Below are positions 21,805 through 29,725 of a stretch of 64,000 nucleotides of DNA, in pieces. Source of the DNA: Burkholderia pseudomultivorans (GTDB taxonomy: Bacteria > Pseudomonadota > Gammaproteobacteria > Burkholderiales > Burkholderiaceae); contig NZ_CABVPP010000039.1 in assembly GCF_902499075.1 (NCBI RefSeq), forward strand, positions 1-64,000. The letters run 5' to 3'. Each line of letters opens with the position of its first letter. The stretch's first letter is position 1. The position numbers and the translations under genes are program-made. The notes under the pieces were generated by a model that worked only from the letters and a program-made list of their open reading frames with translations, searched no databases and was not told the origin of the DNA.

Positions 21805-22902
21805 ATGAACGTCACCGAATACTACACGCGCGAACTGACCACGCGCGGCTATCAGTCCGATCCCGCGCAGCGCGCAGCCGTCGATCGTCTGCAGCAATGC
21901 TTCGACGAGTGGGTCGCGTACAAGGCGCGCCGCTCGAACGCGTTCAAGAAGCTCATCAATCATCCGGACCTGCCGCGCGGCGTCTACATGTGGGGCGGCG
22001 TCGGGCGTGGCAAGAGCTTCCTGATGGACAGCTTCTACGCGGTCGTGCCCGTGCAGCGCAAGACGCGCCTGCATTTCCACGAATTCATGCGCGAGGTGCA
22101 CCGGGAGCTGGAGGAACTGAAAGGGCAGGCCGATCCGCTCGACGAACTCGCGCGACGCATCGCGAAGCGCTACCGGCTGATCTGCTTCGACGAGTTCCAC
22201 GTGTCGGACATCGCCGACGCGATGATCCTGTACCGGCTGCTCGACCGCCTGTTTACGAACGGCGTGCAGTTCGTGATGACGTCCAACTACGATCCCGACG
22301 ATTTGTACCCGGACGGCCTGCATCGCGACCGCATGCTGCCGGCGATCGCGCTGATCAAGGAAAAGCTCGATGTACTGAACGTCGACGCCGGTGTCGATTA
22401 CCGGCAGCGCACGCTCGCGCAGGTGCAGATGTATCACACGCCGCTCGGCGCGGAAGCCGATCGCGAACTGCGCCATGCATTCGCGAAGCTCGCCGCGGTG
22501 CCCGACGAGAGCCCGATCCTGCATATCGAGAAGCGCGAACTGAAGGCGCTGCGCAAGGCCGACGGCGTGGTCTGGTTCGACTTCGCGACGCTGTGCGGCG
22601 GCCCGCGCTCGCAGAACGACTATCTCGAACTGGCGAGCCGCTTCCATGCGATCGTGCTGTCCGAGGTGCCGCAGATGTCGCCGCGGATGGCGTCCGAGGC
22701 GCGCCGCTTCACCTGGCTGATCGACGTGCTGTACGACCACAAGGTCAAGCTGCTGATGTCCGCGGCGGTGCCGGCCGAGCAGTTGTACGTCGAAGGCCCG
22801 ATGGCCAACGAATTCGCACGCACGGTGTCGCGGATCGTCGAGATGCAGTCGAAGGAATATCTCGAAACGCCGCGGCGGATTGTCGATACGTCGCTGACCT
22901 GA
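21805..22902 (+). CDS. zapE: Cell division protein ZapE (AFG1-like ATPase)
   Basis: 365 residues from the ATG at 21805; a TTG two codons upstream is less likely. The P-loop is GGVGRGKSFLMDSF (about residues 65-78), with the AFG1 segment LHFHEFMREVHREL and Walker B LICFDEFHVSDIADA. ZapE binds and destabilises FtsZ during late constriction in E. coli; related proteins are mitochondrial AFG1/LACE1. In this genus it commonly follows the odh operon. Confidence 0.93.
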   Translation: MNVTEYYTRELTTRGYQSDPAQRAAVDRLQQCFDEWVAYKARRSNAFKKLINHPDLPRGVYMWGGVGRGKSFLMDSFYAVVPVQRKTRLHFHEFMREVHRELEELKGQADPLDELARRIAKRYRLICFDEFHVSDIADAMILYRLLDRLFTNGVQFVMTSNYDPDDLYPDGLHRDRMLPAIALIKEKLDVLNVDAGVDYRQRTLAQVQMYHTPLGAEADRELRHAFAKLAAVPDESPILHIEKRELKALRKADGVVWFDFATLCGGPRSQNDYLELASRFHAIVLSEVPQMSPRMASEARRFTWLIDVLYDHKVKLLMSAAVPAEQLYVEGPMANEFARTVSRIVEMQSKEYLETPRRIVDTSLT

Positions 22903-23045
22903 GTGCCGATCGCGCCGGATCGCCGCATTGAAAGATCAAATCCGGTCAAATTAGCGCGATTTCGGCGAATTTTCAGATTTGTCTTATATTCATCGCGGGG
23001 GCGAGTCGATATCGTTTGTCATGGTTATTAAGGCTGGAGAGGTCC

Positions 23046-23465
23046 ATGACACCGTATCGCGAATTGACCGACCACGAGTGGCGCAGCGTTGCGCCGCTCC
23101 TGCCGGAGATGCAGCCGCGCACCGAGTTGCGCGGCCGGCCGCTGGCCAATACGCGCGCCGTGCTGAATGGCGTGCTGTGGGTGATCTACAGCGGCGCGAC
23201 GTGGTCGGCGATGCCGCGTCGCTACCCTTCGTACCAGACCTGCCATCGCCGTTTCAAGGCATGGCACGACACGGGCGCGTTAATGCGCGTGATGCACGAG
23301 CTGTATGGCGATGCCGGCGTGAGTCTGTGCACCGCGGTATCTGCGCGAATGCGCAAGCACGCGCCGTCGAAAGCGGCAGACGCGCGCTGCCCGGCGGCGC
23401 CCGGCTATCGCACGTCGGGCGCTTCGGGCACTTATCGCACGAACGCGCTGAAGCACGCGGCCTGA
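23046..23465 (+). CDS. Short transposase-like protein (DUF4096, IS5/IS4-type N-terminal domain)
   Basis: 139 residues from the ATG at 23046, with GGAGAGGTCC upstream. The first about 85 residues are the DUF4096 helix-turn-helix segment of IS5-type transposases (LTDHEWRSVAPLLPE, GVLWVIYSGATWSAMPRRYPSYQTCHRRF). The DDE catalytic core is absent; instead there is a 50-residue Ala/Lys-rich tail without recognisable motif. No terminal inverted repeats or target duplication are seen, and codon use looks like the host. It is either an old truncated transposase or a domesticated DNA-binding protein. Confidence 0.75.
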   Translation: MTPYRELTDHEWRSVAPLLPEMQPRTELRGRPLANTRAVLNGVLWVIYSGATWSAMPRRYPSYQTCHRRFKAWHDTGALMRVMHELYGDAGVSLCTAVSARMRKHAPSKAADARCPAAPGYRTSGASGTYRTNALKHAA

Positions 23466-23500
23466 TGCGGGTCGTTTCCGTTCCACTGCCCGCGAAAAGA

Positions 23501-23539
23501 AAATCGGCCTGACGACGGTGTCGCAGGCCGATTTTTTAT
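23501..23539. terminator. Bidirectional terminator between the DUF4096 and DUF2147 genes
   Basis: AAATCGGCCTG (23501-23511), loop, CAGGCCGATTTTTTATT. It can serve the plus-strand DUF4096 gene and, as a shorter U-run, the minus-strand DUF2147 gene. Confidence 0.8.
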
Positions 23540-23567
23540 TGCACGCCGCGGGGCGATGAACCCGGCT

Positions 23568-24029
23568 TTACTGCTGGCGAACCCAGGTCTGCGAGCGGCC
23601 CAGCAGCGAGACGCCGATGTAGCCGCGCACGACCAGCTTCTGGCCGCCGTCTTCCAGCGTCATCTTGCACTTGTAGACCTTGCCGTTCTCGGGATCGAGG
23701 ATGTTGCCGCCGTCCCAGTGGTCGCCGTCCTTCTTCATCGCCTTGATGATCGTCATGCCCTTGATGAGCTGGTCCTTGCGCTCGTCCGTGCAGGCAGTGC
23801 AGCGGCGGTCGGGCGTGTCGTTCGGGCCGAGGCCCTTGACCACCTTGCCGGACAACGAGCCGTCGCCGTCGTCGCTGATCTGCACGAGCGCCTTCGGTTG
23901 ATGGGTGTTGTCGTCGATGGTCTGCCACATGCCGACCGGGCTGTCGGCTTGCGCGAAGGTGGGCGCGGCACAGGCGAGCAGGGTGCCGGCTACGGCCATT
24001 GCGCGCAGCGGGCGGATCAGTTGCATCAT
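23568..24029 (-). CDS. Secreted DUF2147 family protein
   Basis: 153 residues. AAGGAGG lies six bases before the third of four clustered possible ATG codons, which decides the start at 24029. A signal peptide (LIRPLRAMAVAGTLLACAAPTFA) precedes the mature DUF2147 domain (SPVGMWQTIDD, two cysteines in DRRCTACTDERKD, GGNILDPENGKVYKCKM). Family members are small periplasmic lipocalin-like proteins of unknown role. It has its own ribosome site and is separated from the TpsB gene by the terminator at 24158-24186. Confidence 0.85.
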   Translation of the reverse strand: MMQLIRPLRAMAVAGTLLACAAPTFAQADSPVGMWQTIDDNTHQPKALVQISDDGDGSLSGKVVKGLGPNDTPDRRCTACTDERKDQLIKGMTIIKAMKKDGDHWDGGNILDPENGKVYKCKMTLEDGGQKLVVRGYIGVSLLGRSQTWVRQQ

Positions 24030-24157
24030 TGTCATCCTCCTTGTTTCTCGTGTCGTGTTCGATTGCCCGCACGACCGTCTGCATGGGGCGGTGGCTTGTT
24101 GCGAGCTTCGCCAGAATACGTGAAATGGCGCCCGACGTTTGATAGAGGGGACTCTAA

Positions 24158-24186
24158 TCGAAACAGCCCGCTGTCAGGCGGGCTGT
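24158..24186 (-). terminator. Terminator of the lipoprotein-TpsB transcript
   Basis: On the minus strand, ACAGCCCGC pairs with GCGGGCTGT across a 6-base loop (24163-24186) and is followed by TTTCG. The U-run is short. Confidence 0.55.
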
Positions 24187-24196
24187 CCGGAGACGA

Positions 24197-25882
24197 TCAG
24201 TTCAACTGATACGAGAAGGCGGCGTTCACGCGCGGGCTGCGCGACGCGCTTTCGACGGGCGCATCGCCGACCGGCTTCGCGACGGACAGGTCGAGGCTGT
24301 AGTAACGGCTGTCCGTGAGCCGCACCCCGAGGCCGACCGACGACAGTCGGTTCGGCAGCGGCGTGCCGGCATGCAGGTACACGCGCGCCATGTCGTAGGC
24401 GATATACGGCGTAACCGATTTCAGGTAAGTCCAGCCCGGCGAGAATGCGCGATTGACCTCCAGCGACATCCCCCATCCCGAATCGCCCGAGGTCTCGCCC
24501 GGTTGGTAGCCGAGCGCATAGCGCGTCGAGCCGAACGAGATCTGTTCCGAGGTCGGCAGCGAGTCGGGGCTGTATTGCCCGGTGAGCGAGATCGACGTGC
24601 CGATCCGGAACGGCCATTCGTTGGTCTGCGTGAAGGTCGCGCCGGTGCGCACGAAGGTCAGCGAGACCGGGTCGGCATACGTCGTCGCGACGCCGTTGCT
24701 CATGCCGACCTGCGATTTCGATGCGCCGAGGATATCGAACGCCTTGGCGACGTTGACGCTCAGCTTGCGCACCTGTTTCGGCTGGACGCTCGTGTAGTCG
24801 AGCTGCAGTTGCAGCACGCGCACCTGCGACCGGTTGTCGAGCGTGGCGCCGGTGATCTGGTTCTGGTAGTTGTCCTCGTTGTGCGACGCATAGCCGGACA
24901 CCGTGCCGAGCAGGCTGCGCTGGTTGTTCAGCAACAGCGGATAGGAGGCCGAAAGACCGAGCTTCTCGTTCTTGACGGTACGCTGGATGTACGACGGCAG
25001 CCCGGGGTTGTCGGTCGGCTTGCCGCGGTACGTGCTGGCGTCGACGCGCGTGACGAGGCCGCTGCTGCCGACGGGCACCGAGCCGCTGAACGCGACGTAG
25101 GTCTGCTTGTCGCGTCCCGGCGGCGCGAGCGCGGAGATGCTCAGTTGCTCGCCGAACGACGTGAGGCCGTTTTCGGTCGCGGTGATGAGGCCCTGGACGC
25201 CCGGGTGATTGAAATCGATACCGGTACTGATATTGAACGGCTTGCGGTCGACGGCGAGCTCGAGGGTCGTCGCGCCGTCGGTCGTCTGCGGCGGCGGCAC
25301 GTTGGCTTTCACGCTGACGCCGGGCAGCAGGCCGAACGTATTGACGTAGCGTTCGAACGTCGCGCGACGCAGCGGACGATCGGCCGTGATGTGCGCGGCG
25401 ATCGCGCGAATCTTCGATTCCATCGCGCCGGGCTTGCCGGTGACCTTCACGTCCGACACATAGCCTTCGACGACCGTGACGCGCACGACGCCGTTCTCGA
25501 AGGTCTGCGCGGGAATGAACGCGAACGACAGCGCGTAGCCGCGATCCTGGTACAGCTTCGTCACGCCGTTGGCCGTCTCGATCAGCTCGCCGATCGTGAT
25601 GTCCTTGCCGACGAGCGGTGTGAAGCGACGCGAGATCTCGTCGAACGGCACCGACTTCACGCCTTCGACCTGAAACGTCGTCGGCGTCAGGTGACGCGAC
25701 AGCAGCTCCTGCAACTGCGGCGCCTGCGGTGCGACCTGCACGGTCACGTTCGGGCCGGTTTTCGGAGCGTTGATCTGGGGGAGGGAATCGAGCGGATTGC
25801 CCGCGACGCGCGTTTGCGCATGGGCGGTGCCTGCTGCCGCGACGGCGAGCAGCAGCATCCATCTGTCGAGTCTGGATTTCAT
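24197..25882 (-). CDS. Two-partner-secretion outer-membrane transporter, TpsB (ShlB/FhaC/HecB family)
   Basis: 561 residues with signal peptide MKSRLDRWMLLLAVAAAGTAHAQ. POTRA_2 domain (about 70-150: FQVEGVKSVPFDEISRRFTPLVGKDITIGEL, GYALSFAFIPAQTFENGVVRVTVVEG), then a 16-strand beta-barrel domain to the aromatic-ending C-terminus FSYQLN. TpsB proteins secrete a large TpsA exoprotein, usually encoded next door. No TpsA with a TPS domain is in this window. Its upstream neighbours are two repeat-rich lipoproteins, which could be its clients or partners. GAGGA precedes the ATG. Length and domain order are typical. Confidence 0.88.
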   Translation of the reverse strand: MKSRLDRWMLLLAVAAAGTAHAQTRVAGNPLDSLPQINAPKTGPNVTVQVAPQAPQLQELLSRHLTPTTFQVEGVKSVPFDEISRRFTPLVGKDITIGELIETANGVTKLYQDRGYALSFAFIPAQTFENGVVRVTVVEGYVSDVKVTGKPGAMESKIRAIAAHITADRPLRRATFERYVNTFGLLPGVSVKANVPPPQTTDGATTLELAVDRKPFNISTGIDFNHPGVQGLITATENGLTSFGEQLSISALAPPGRDKQTYVAFSGSVPVGSSGLVTRVDASTYRGKPTDNPGLPSYIQRTVKNEKLGLSASYPLLLNNQRSLLGTVSGYASHNEDNYQNQITGATLDNRSQVRVLQLQLDYTSVQPKQVRKLSVNVAKAFDILGASKSQVGMSNGVATTYADPVSLTFVRTGATFTQTNEWPFRIGTSISLTGQYSPDSLPTSEQISFGSTRYALGYQPGETSGDSGWGMSLEVNRAFSPGWTYLKSVTPYIAYDMARVYLHAGTPLPNRLSSVGLGVRLTDSRYYSLDLSVAKPVGDAPVESASRSPRVNAAFSYQLN

Positions 25883-26025
25883 TGTTTTTCCTCGTAGGCC
25901 TTGCTTTCTCGTCTTCTCATGCCGACGCGCGACACCCGCAGGTGTCGCGCGCCGTGTGCCGCATTGCCGGTTTTGTTGGTACGGCCGCGTCGTTCGCTCC
26001 GGCTGCGAACCCGCGACCGTCCTCC

Positions 26026-27375
26026 TTACTTGCCAACGCTACCCAGCGTGCCCAGCAACCCCGTGACCGGCGCCAGCAGGCCCGTCGAGCTGCCGGACGA
26101 TGCCGAGCCCGATACGCTGCCGACCAGCGACGTGACCGGCGCGAGCGGGCTCGACGTACCCCCGGAACCCGCTGCGCTGCCGACCGCTCCGGTGACAGTA
26201 TTCAGCAAACCGGTGACGGGCGCGAGCGGATTTGCACCGCCTGCTGTGCCACCCGTTGCGCCGCCGAGCGCGCCGGTGACGGTCGACACGAGGCCGGTGA
26301 CCGGGGCGAGCGGGCCGCTGCCCGAGCTGCCTGCTGCGCCGCCGAGCGCACCCGTGAGCGAGCCGAGCGGTGTCGAGCCGAGGCCGGACAGCAGGCCGCC
26401 GAGCGGATTGGTCGAGCTGGAGCCCGACGACGTGCCGTTCTGGACCGTCGCCGACGAGCCACCGACGAGGCTGGTGATCAGCCCGGGGATCGGCGCTGCG
26501 CCGTTCGGGCCGTTCGGGTTGACGAGGCCGCCCGCGTTGGTCACGGTGTTGCCGACCGCGCTGACGAGCTGGCCGACATCGCCGACGAGCGGTTGATTCG
26601 ACGTGCTGCCGACCTGCTTGCCGGCCGAGCTGATCGCGCCGCCGATCTGGCCGAGCAGGCCCGAGACGGGCTGGCCGAGGCCGGTCGTCGTGCCGACCTG
26701 CTGCGTGACCTGGCCGGCGGTGATCACCAGCGGCGTGATCGCCGAGCTGAGCGGCTGCGTGACCTGCTGCACGGCGCCCGACGACAGCGTCGAGCCGACC
26801 GTCGTGCCTGCGGCGCTGAGCCCGTTGGCGACCGTGTCGAGCACGGTGCCGACCGGCGTCGTGACCGGTGCGAGCGGCGCGAGCGGACCCGTGCCGAGCG
26901 CCTTGACCGTCGAGCTGAGGCCCGACACCGTGTTGCTCGTCGCGCCGACGACGTTGCCGAGACCGGCGACCGTCGTGCCGACCGGGTCTTTCGTGGAGCC
27001 GATCTGTCCGAGGCCGTTGCTCACGGCATCGGCGGCGGCGCCGACGATCGTGCCGGTGCTCGACAGCGTGCTGCCGACACCCTTGGTCACGCCGTCGCCG
27101 AGACCGGGCAGGCTGATGTTGCCGACCGTGCTGCCGAGGTCGGTGGCGGTCTGGCCGACCGTGCTGACGACACCCTTGGTGCCGGTCGACGTGCCGCTGG
27201 TGCCGCTCGTGGTCGGCGTACCGTTCGTGCTCGGGTTGCCGCCGGTGCTGCTGGTCGGCGGCGAACTCACGCCGTTGCCGCCGCAGGCAGCCAGCAGGCA
27301 GGCCGCGGCGAACGCGGTGAGCGGGACGCGCCACTGATGCAGGGCGGCCGTCGTGAGGGAACGTTGCTGGGACAT
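26026..27375 (-). CDS. Repeat-rich surface lipoprotein, collagen-like annotated, paralog 2
   Basis: 449 residues. The signal peptide ends in lipobox LLAAC, followed by a Ser/Thr/Gly linker. The rest is built of degenerate repeats rich in Gly, Val, Leu, Thr and Ser; the C-terminal third repeats PLAPVTGLLNTVTGAVG-like units about five times. Strict Gly-X-Y triplets are not maintained, so the collagen label is loose. It is a clear paralog of the upstream gene, 40 bases away. It should be an outer-membrane-anchored, extended adhesin or matrix component. The TpsB gene follows 143 bases later in the same direction. Confidence 0.75.
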   Translation of the reverse strand: MSQQRSLTTAALHQWRVPLTAFAAACLLAACGGNGVSSPPTSSTGGNPSTNGTPTTSGTSGTSTGTKGVVSTVGQTATDLGSTVGNISLPGLGDGVTKGVGSTLSSTGTIVGAAADAVSNGLGQIGSTKDPVGTTVAGLGNVVGATSNTVSGLSSTVKALGTGPLAPLAPVTTPVGTVLDTVANGLSAAGTTVGSTLSSGAVQQVTQPLSSAITPLVITAGQVTQQVGTTTGLGQPVSGLLGQIGGAISSAGKQVGSTSNQPLVGDVGQLVSAVGNTVTNAGGLVNPNGPNGAAPIPGLITSLVGGSSATVQNGTSSGSSSTNPLGGLLSGLGSTPLGSLTGALGGAAGSSGSGPLAPVTGLVSTVTGALGGATGGTAGGANPLAPVTGLLNTVTGAVGSAAGSGGTSSPLAPVTSLVGSVSGSASSGSSTGLLAPVTGLLGTLGSVGK

Positions 27376-27415
27376 GATGGCTCCTCGCAGTCTTTATCGA
27401 TGAATGGATGTCGGG

Positions 27416-28777
27416 TTACTTGCCGTGCGTGCCGCCGAGCAGGCCGCCGATCAGCGACGTGACGGGCGAGAGCAGATTCGACGACGAGCCTGAGTTCGTG
27501 ACCGCGCCCGTGCCGCCGGTGAGCGTCGGTGCGCCGGCCGTCGCGCTGCCGACCGTGCCAGTGACCGTCGAGACGACGTTCGTGACAGGCGCGAGCGGGC
27601 TGCTGGTGCCGCCCGTTGCACCGCCGAGTGCGCCGGTGACGGTGCCGAGCAGGCCGGTGACGGGCGCCAGCGGGCCGCCGCCGGTGCCGCCCGTCGCGCC
27701 ACCGATCGAGCCGAGCAGGCCGGTAATCGGCGCGAGCGGGTTGGTGACGCCGCCGGTGCCGCCCGTGAGCAGGCCGCCGACCGCCTTCACGGTATTGCCC
27801 GTTGCCGAGACGGTGCTGCCGAGACCGGTCGTGACGGGGTTGCCGCCGGTCGACGCGAGCAGCGCGCCGGCCTGGTTCAGGCCATTGCCGACCGTACCGA
27901 GCAGCGTGTTGACCGGCGCGCCGAGGCCGGTGACGGTGCCGACCGTCTGCGTCGTCTGGCCGACCATCGTCGTGATCGGCGTGATGGCCGAGCTGACCGT
28001 CTGCGTGACCTGCTGGATCGGGCCCGTCGACAGGACATTGCTGAGCGTGTTGCCACCGTTCGACACGGCGTTGCCGACCGTCGACACGAGGCCGCCGACG
28101 GCGCCCGTGACAGGCGCGAGCGGCGACAGCGGGCCGCTGCCGAGGCTCGATACCAGCGCGCCGGTCTGCGTGACCGCGCCGCCGAGTTGATTGACTACGC
28201 CGCCCGTGCTGGCGACGGTCACGCCGACCGGATCCTTGGTGGCGCCGAGCTGGCCGAGGCCGTTGCCGAGCCCGTTGCCGAGCGCGGTAACCGCGCCGCC
28301 GACGCTTTGTACGACGCCGCCTGCCGCTTGCGTCGTGGCGGGGCTGACGCCGGGCAGCGACTGGTTGGCGATGACGGAGCCGAGACCGGACACGGTCGAG
28401 CCGGCGCCGGTGACGATATTGCTGCTGCTTGCGAGGACTGTTCCCACTGCGTTCGACGACACACCGGAGGTGCCGCTCGTGCCGCTGGTCGTTCCGCTCG
28501 TGTTCCCGCTCGTCGAGCCGCTGGTGCTACCGCTCGTCGAACCGCTCGTGCTGCCGCTGGTCGAGCCGCTGGTGCTGCCGGACGTCGAACCCGACGTGCC
28601 GCCGGACGTGCCGCCGCCCGTCGTGGAGATGTCGCCGCCACCCGAGCTCGAGCCGCCGCCGAGGCCCTTGCTGACCGAACCGGAACCGCCGCACGCGGAG
28701 AGGGAAAGCATGGCTGCCACGGTGGCCGCGATCAAAGTCGTCCGGAGCGTGCCATGAGGGATAACCAGAATGTCCAT
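27416..28777 (-). CDS. Repeat-rich surface lipoprotein, collagen-like annotated, paralog 1
   Basis: 453 residues, ATG at 28777 with GAGGA upstream. Signal peptide with lipobox LSAC; then a Gly/Ser segment and a run of TSGS tetrapeptides (about residues 61-90). The long body carries the degenerate module VTGLLGTVTGALGGATGG, repeated most regularly near the C-terminus (SPLAPVT...). A block (GNGLGQLGATKDPVGVTVA) is shared with paralog 2. It is the first gene of the leftward operon and sits 40-50 bases behind a consensus sigma54 promoter. It is predicted to be an outer-membrane lipoprotein; function as an adhesin or biofilm component is inference. Confidence 0.77.
   Translation of the reverse strand: MDILVIPHGTLRTTLIAATVAAMLSLSACGGSGSVSKGLGGGSSSGGGDISTTGGGTSGGTSGSTSGSTSGSTSGSTSGSTSGSTSGSTSGNTSGTTSGTSGTSGVSSNAVGTVLASSSNIVTGAGSTVSGLGSVIANQSLPGVSPATTQAAGGVVQSVGGAVTALGNGLGNGLGQLGATKDPVGVTVASTGGVVNQLGGAVTQTGALVSSLGSGPLSPLAPVTGAVGGLVSTVGNAVSNGGNTLSNVLSTGPIQQVTQTVSSAITPITTMVGQTTQTVGTVTGLGAPVNTLLGTVGNGLNQAGALLASTGGNPVTTGLGSTVSATGNTVKAVGGLLTGGTGGVTNPLAPITGLLGSIGGATGGTGGGPLAPVTGLLGTVTGALGGATGGTSSPLAPVTNVVSTVTGTVGSATAGAPTLTGGTGAVTNSGSSSNLLSPVTSLIGGLLGGTHGK
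28508..28597 (-). repeat. 12-bp tandem repeat encoding TSGS
   Basis: About seven and a half in-frame copies of a 12-base unit (TSGS tetrapeptide) in the N-terminal stalk of paralog 1. Because the unit is a multiple of three, slippage would change stalk length without a frameshift. Confidence 0.8.
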
Positions 28778-28828
28778 TTCGTCCTCGCATTAAAAGCTGT
28801 GTTGTGTTGAGTGATGCGCGGACTACTC

Positions 28829-28844
28829 TGCAACTGTCGTGCCA
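28829..28844 (-). promoter_or_regulatory. Sigma54 promoter of the lipoprotein-TpsB operon
   Basis: On the minus strand the sequence is TGGCACGACAGTTGCA, matching the RpoN consensus TGGCACG-N4-TTGCW at every defined position, with the obligatory 10 bases between GG and GC. Transcription would start about 40 bases before the ATG at 28777. Confidence 0.82.
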
Positions 28845-28918
28845 TTTCCTTGACCGGCGGCACGGACGACGTTTTAAACGAGGTAATTCCTTGAGGGAAA
28901 AGGGAGTTAGGGAAATTG

Positions 28919-28936
28919 AAAGATTGTTGAATCTTT
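28919..28936. promoter_or_regulatory. Inverted repeat between two sigma54 promoters (candidate activator site)
   Basis: AAAGATT (28919-28925), GTTG, AATCTTT (28930-28936), extended by TTG/CAA with one extra T. It lies 75 bases upstream of the leftward promoter and about 57 bases upstream of the rightward one, a usual place for an enhancer-binding protein site. Confidence 0.5.
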
Positions 28937-28992
28937 TCAAATCGCCCTGGATGAGAATGATTCCGGGCGTTTCGTAACGTAACGTCACATCA

Positions 28993-29009
28993 TTGGCGTT
29001 ACGCTTGCA
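28993..29009 (+). promoter_or_regulatory. Candidate sigma54 promoter facing the flp/tad operon
   Basis: TTGGCGTTACGCTTGCA has the invariant GG and GC exactly 10 bases apart and good TTGGC and TTGCA elements, but differs from consensus at the ACG positions. It would give an unusually long leader of about 440 nt before flp. Confidence 0.55.
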
Positions 29010-29191
29010 ACGTAACGTGGGCGGCTACGAGAGGGCTGCCAGGAGGTCTGTCGCGGGGTGCATTGTTTTACTGGTGGAATAGGTGTGCACATCTAACCTA
29101 TCGTAAGTCCTATGTGTAAGTCGTACCGAAACGCCGTACAAATACGTTGCGCACCTGGAAAAATTTTTCGATCCGGACCGTAAAAAAGGGG

Positions 29192-29219
29192 TTGGAAAAT
29201 ATCGAGGATCGGATATAAG
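29192..29219 (+). promoter_or_regulatory. Alternative sigma70 promoter upstream of flp
   Basis: TTGGAA (29192-29197), 16 bases, TATAAG (29214-29219). It is moderate in quality and would give a leader of about 235 nt. The AT-rich leader also holds a TGTAC-N6-GTACA inverted repeat (29242-29257). Confidence 0.35.
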
Positions 29220-29458
29220 ATTCGGGGCAGGAGTAAGCAAATGTACAGGTCAGTACACAACGTTCGAGGAGGACTCCTATCGCGAATGTTAACTTGCATC
29301 AAGTACCGTGAAGTGCCCTTCGGGGCGACCTATAAAGAAGTGCACCCGGTCGTCGTTATAGCAGTCATGGCGAACGACGTGGGGCAAGCGGCCAGTTGTA
29401 CGGGGAAGTAGAACGTATAAAAGGCCAGAGTACATACATAAAGGCACGAGGAAACAAA

Positions 29459-29650
29459 ATGAAAGCAATTATCAAGCGCTTCCTGAAGGAAGAAGACGGG
29501 GTAACCGCGATCGAGTATGGGTTGATTGCGGGGTTGGTAGCGATTGCCCTCATTGCGGGGTTGAATAACCTTAGCGGTGGTTTAAACGGCTTGTTCAATC
29601 AAGTCGCCACGCAGGTGTGCGGCGCCAGTTGCACTAATACAAATAAATAA
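29459..29650 (+). CDS. flp: Flp-type major prepilin
   Basis: 63 residues from the ATG at 29459, with GAGGA upstream. Basic leader MKAIIKRFLKEEDG, then the processing site after Gly14 and the Flp signature VTAIEYGLIAGLVAIALIAG with Glu at +5 and Tyr at +6 of the mature protein. The hydrophobic N-terminal helix is followed by a short tail with two cysteines (VCGASC). It is the main subunit of the Tad pilus, cleaved by the peptidase encoded next. The mature pilin is about 49 residues. Confidence 0.95.
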   Translation: MKAIIKRFLKEEDGVTAIEYGLIAGLVAIALIAGLNNLSGGLNGLFNQVATQVCGASCTNTNK

Positions 29651-29725
29651 TCTCAGTGTGGGCGGCAAGCAGGGTGGTGGATGTTCGCTTGCAGCCCGCC
29701 TGATGGCTGATGGCAGGCTGCGTCC

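Noticed and set aside
22903-23520. A complete insertion sequence around the DUF4096 gene
   Set aside because: No terminal inverted repeats, no target duplication and no catalytic domain were found.
25882-27462. A 526-codon plus-strand frame opposite the second lipoprotein
   Set aside because: It mirrors the Gly/Val/Thr repeats of the real gene as Arg/Ala-rich repeats; no signal or domain.
28508-28597. Short tandem repeats considered as CRISPR or origin iterons
   Set aside because: They are 12-base coding repeats for TSGS inside a lipoprotein gene.
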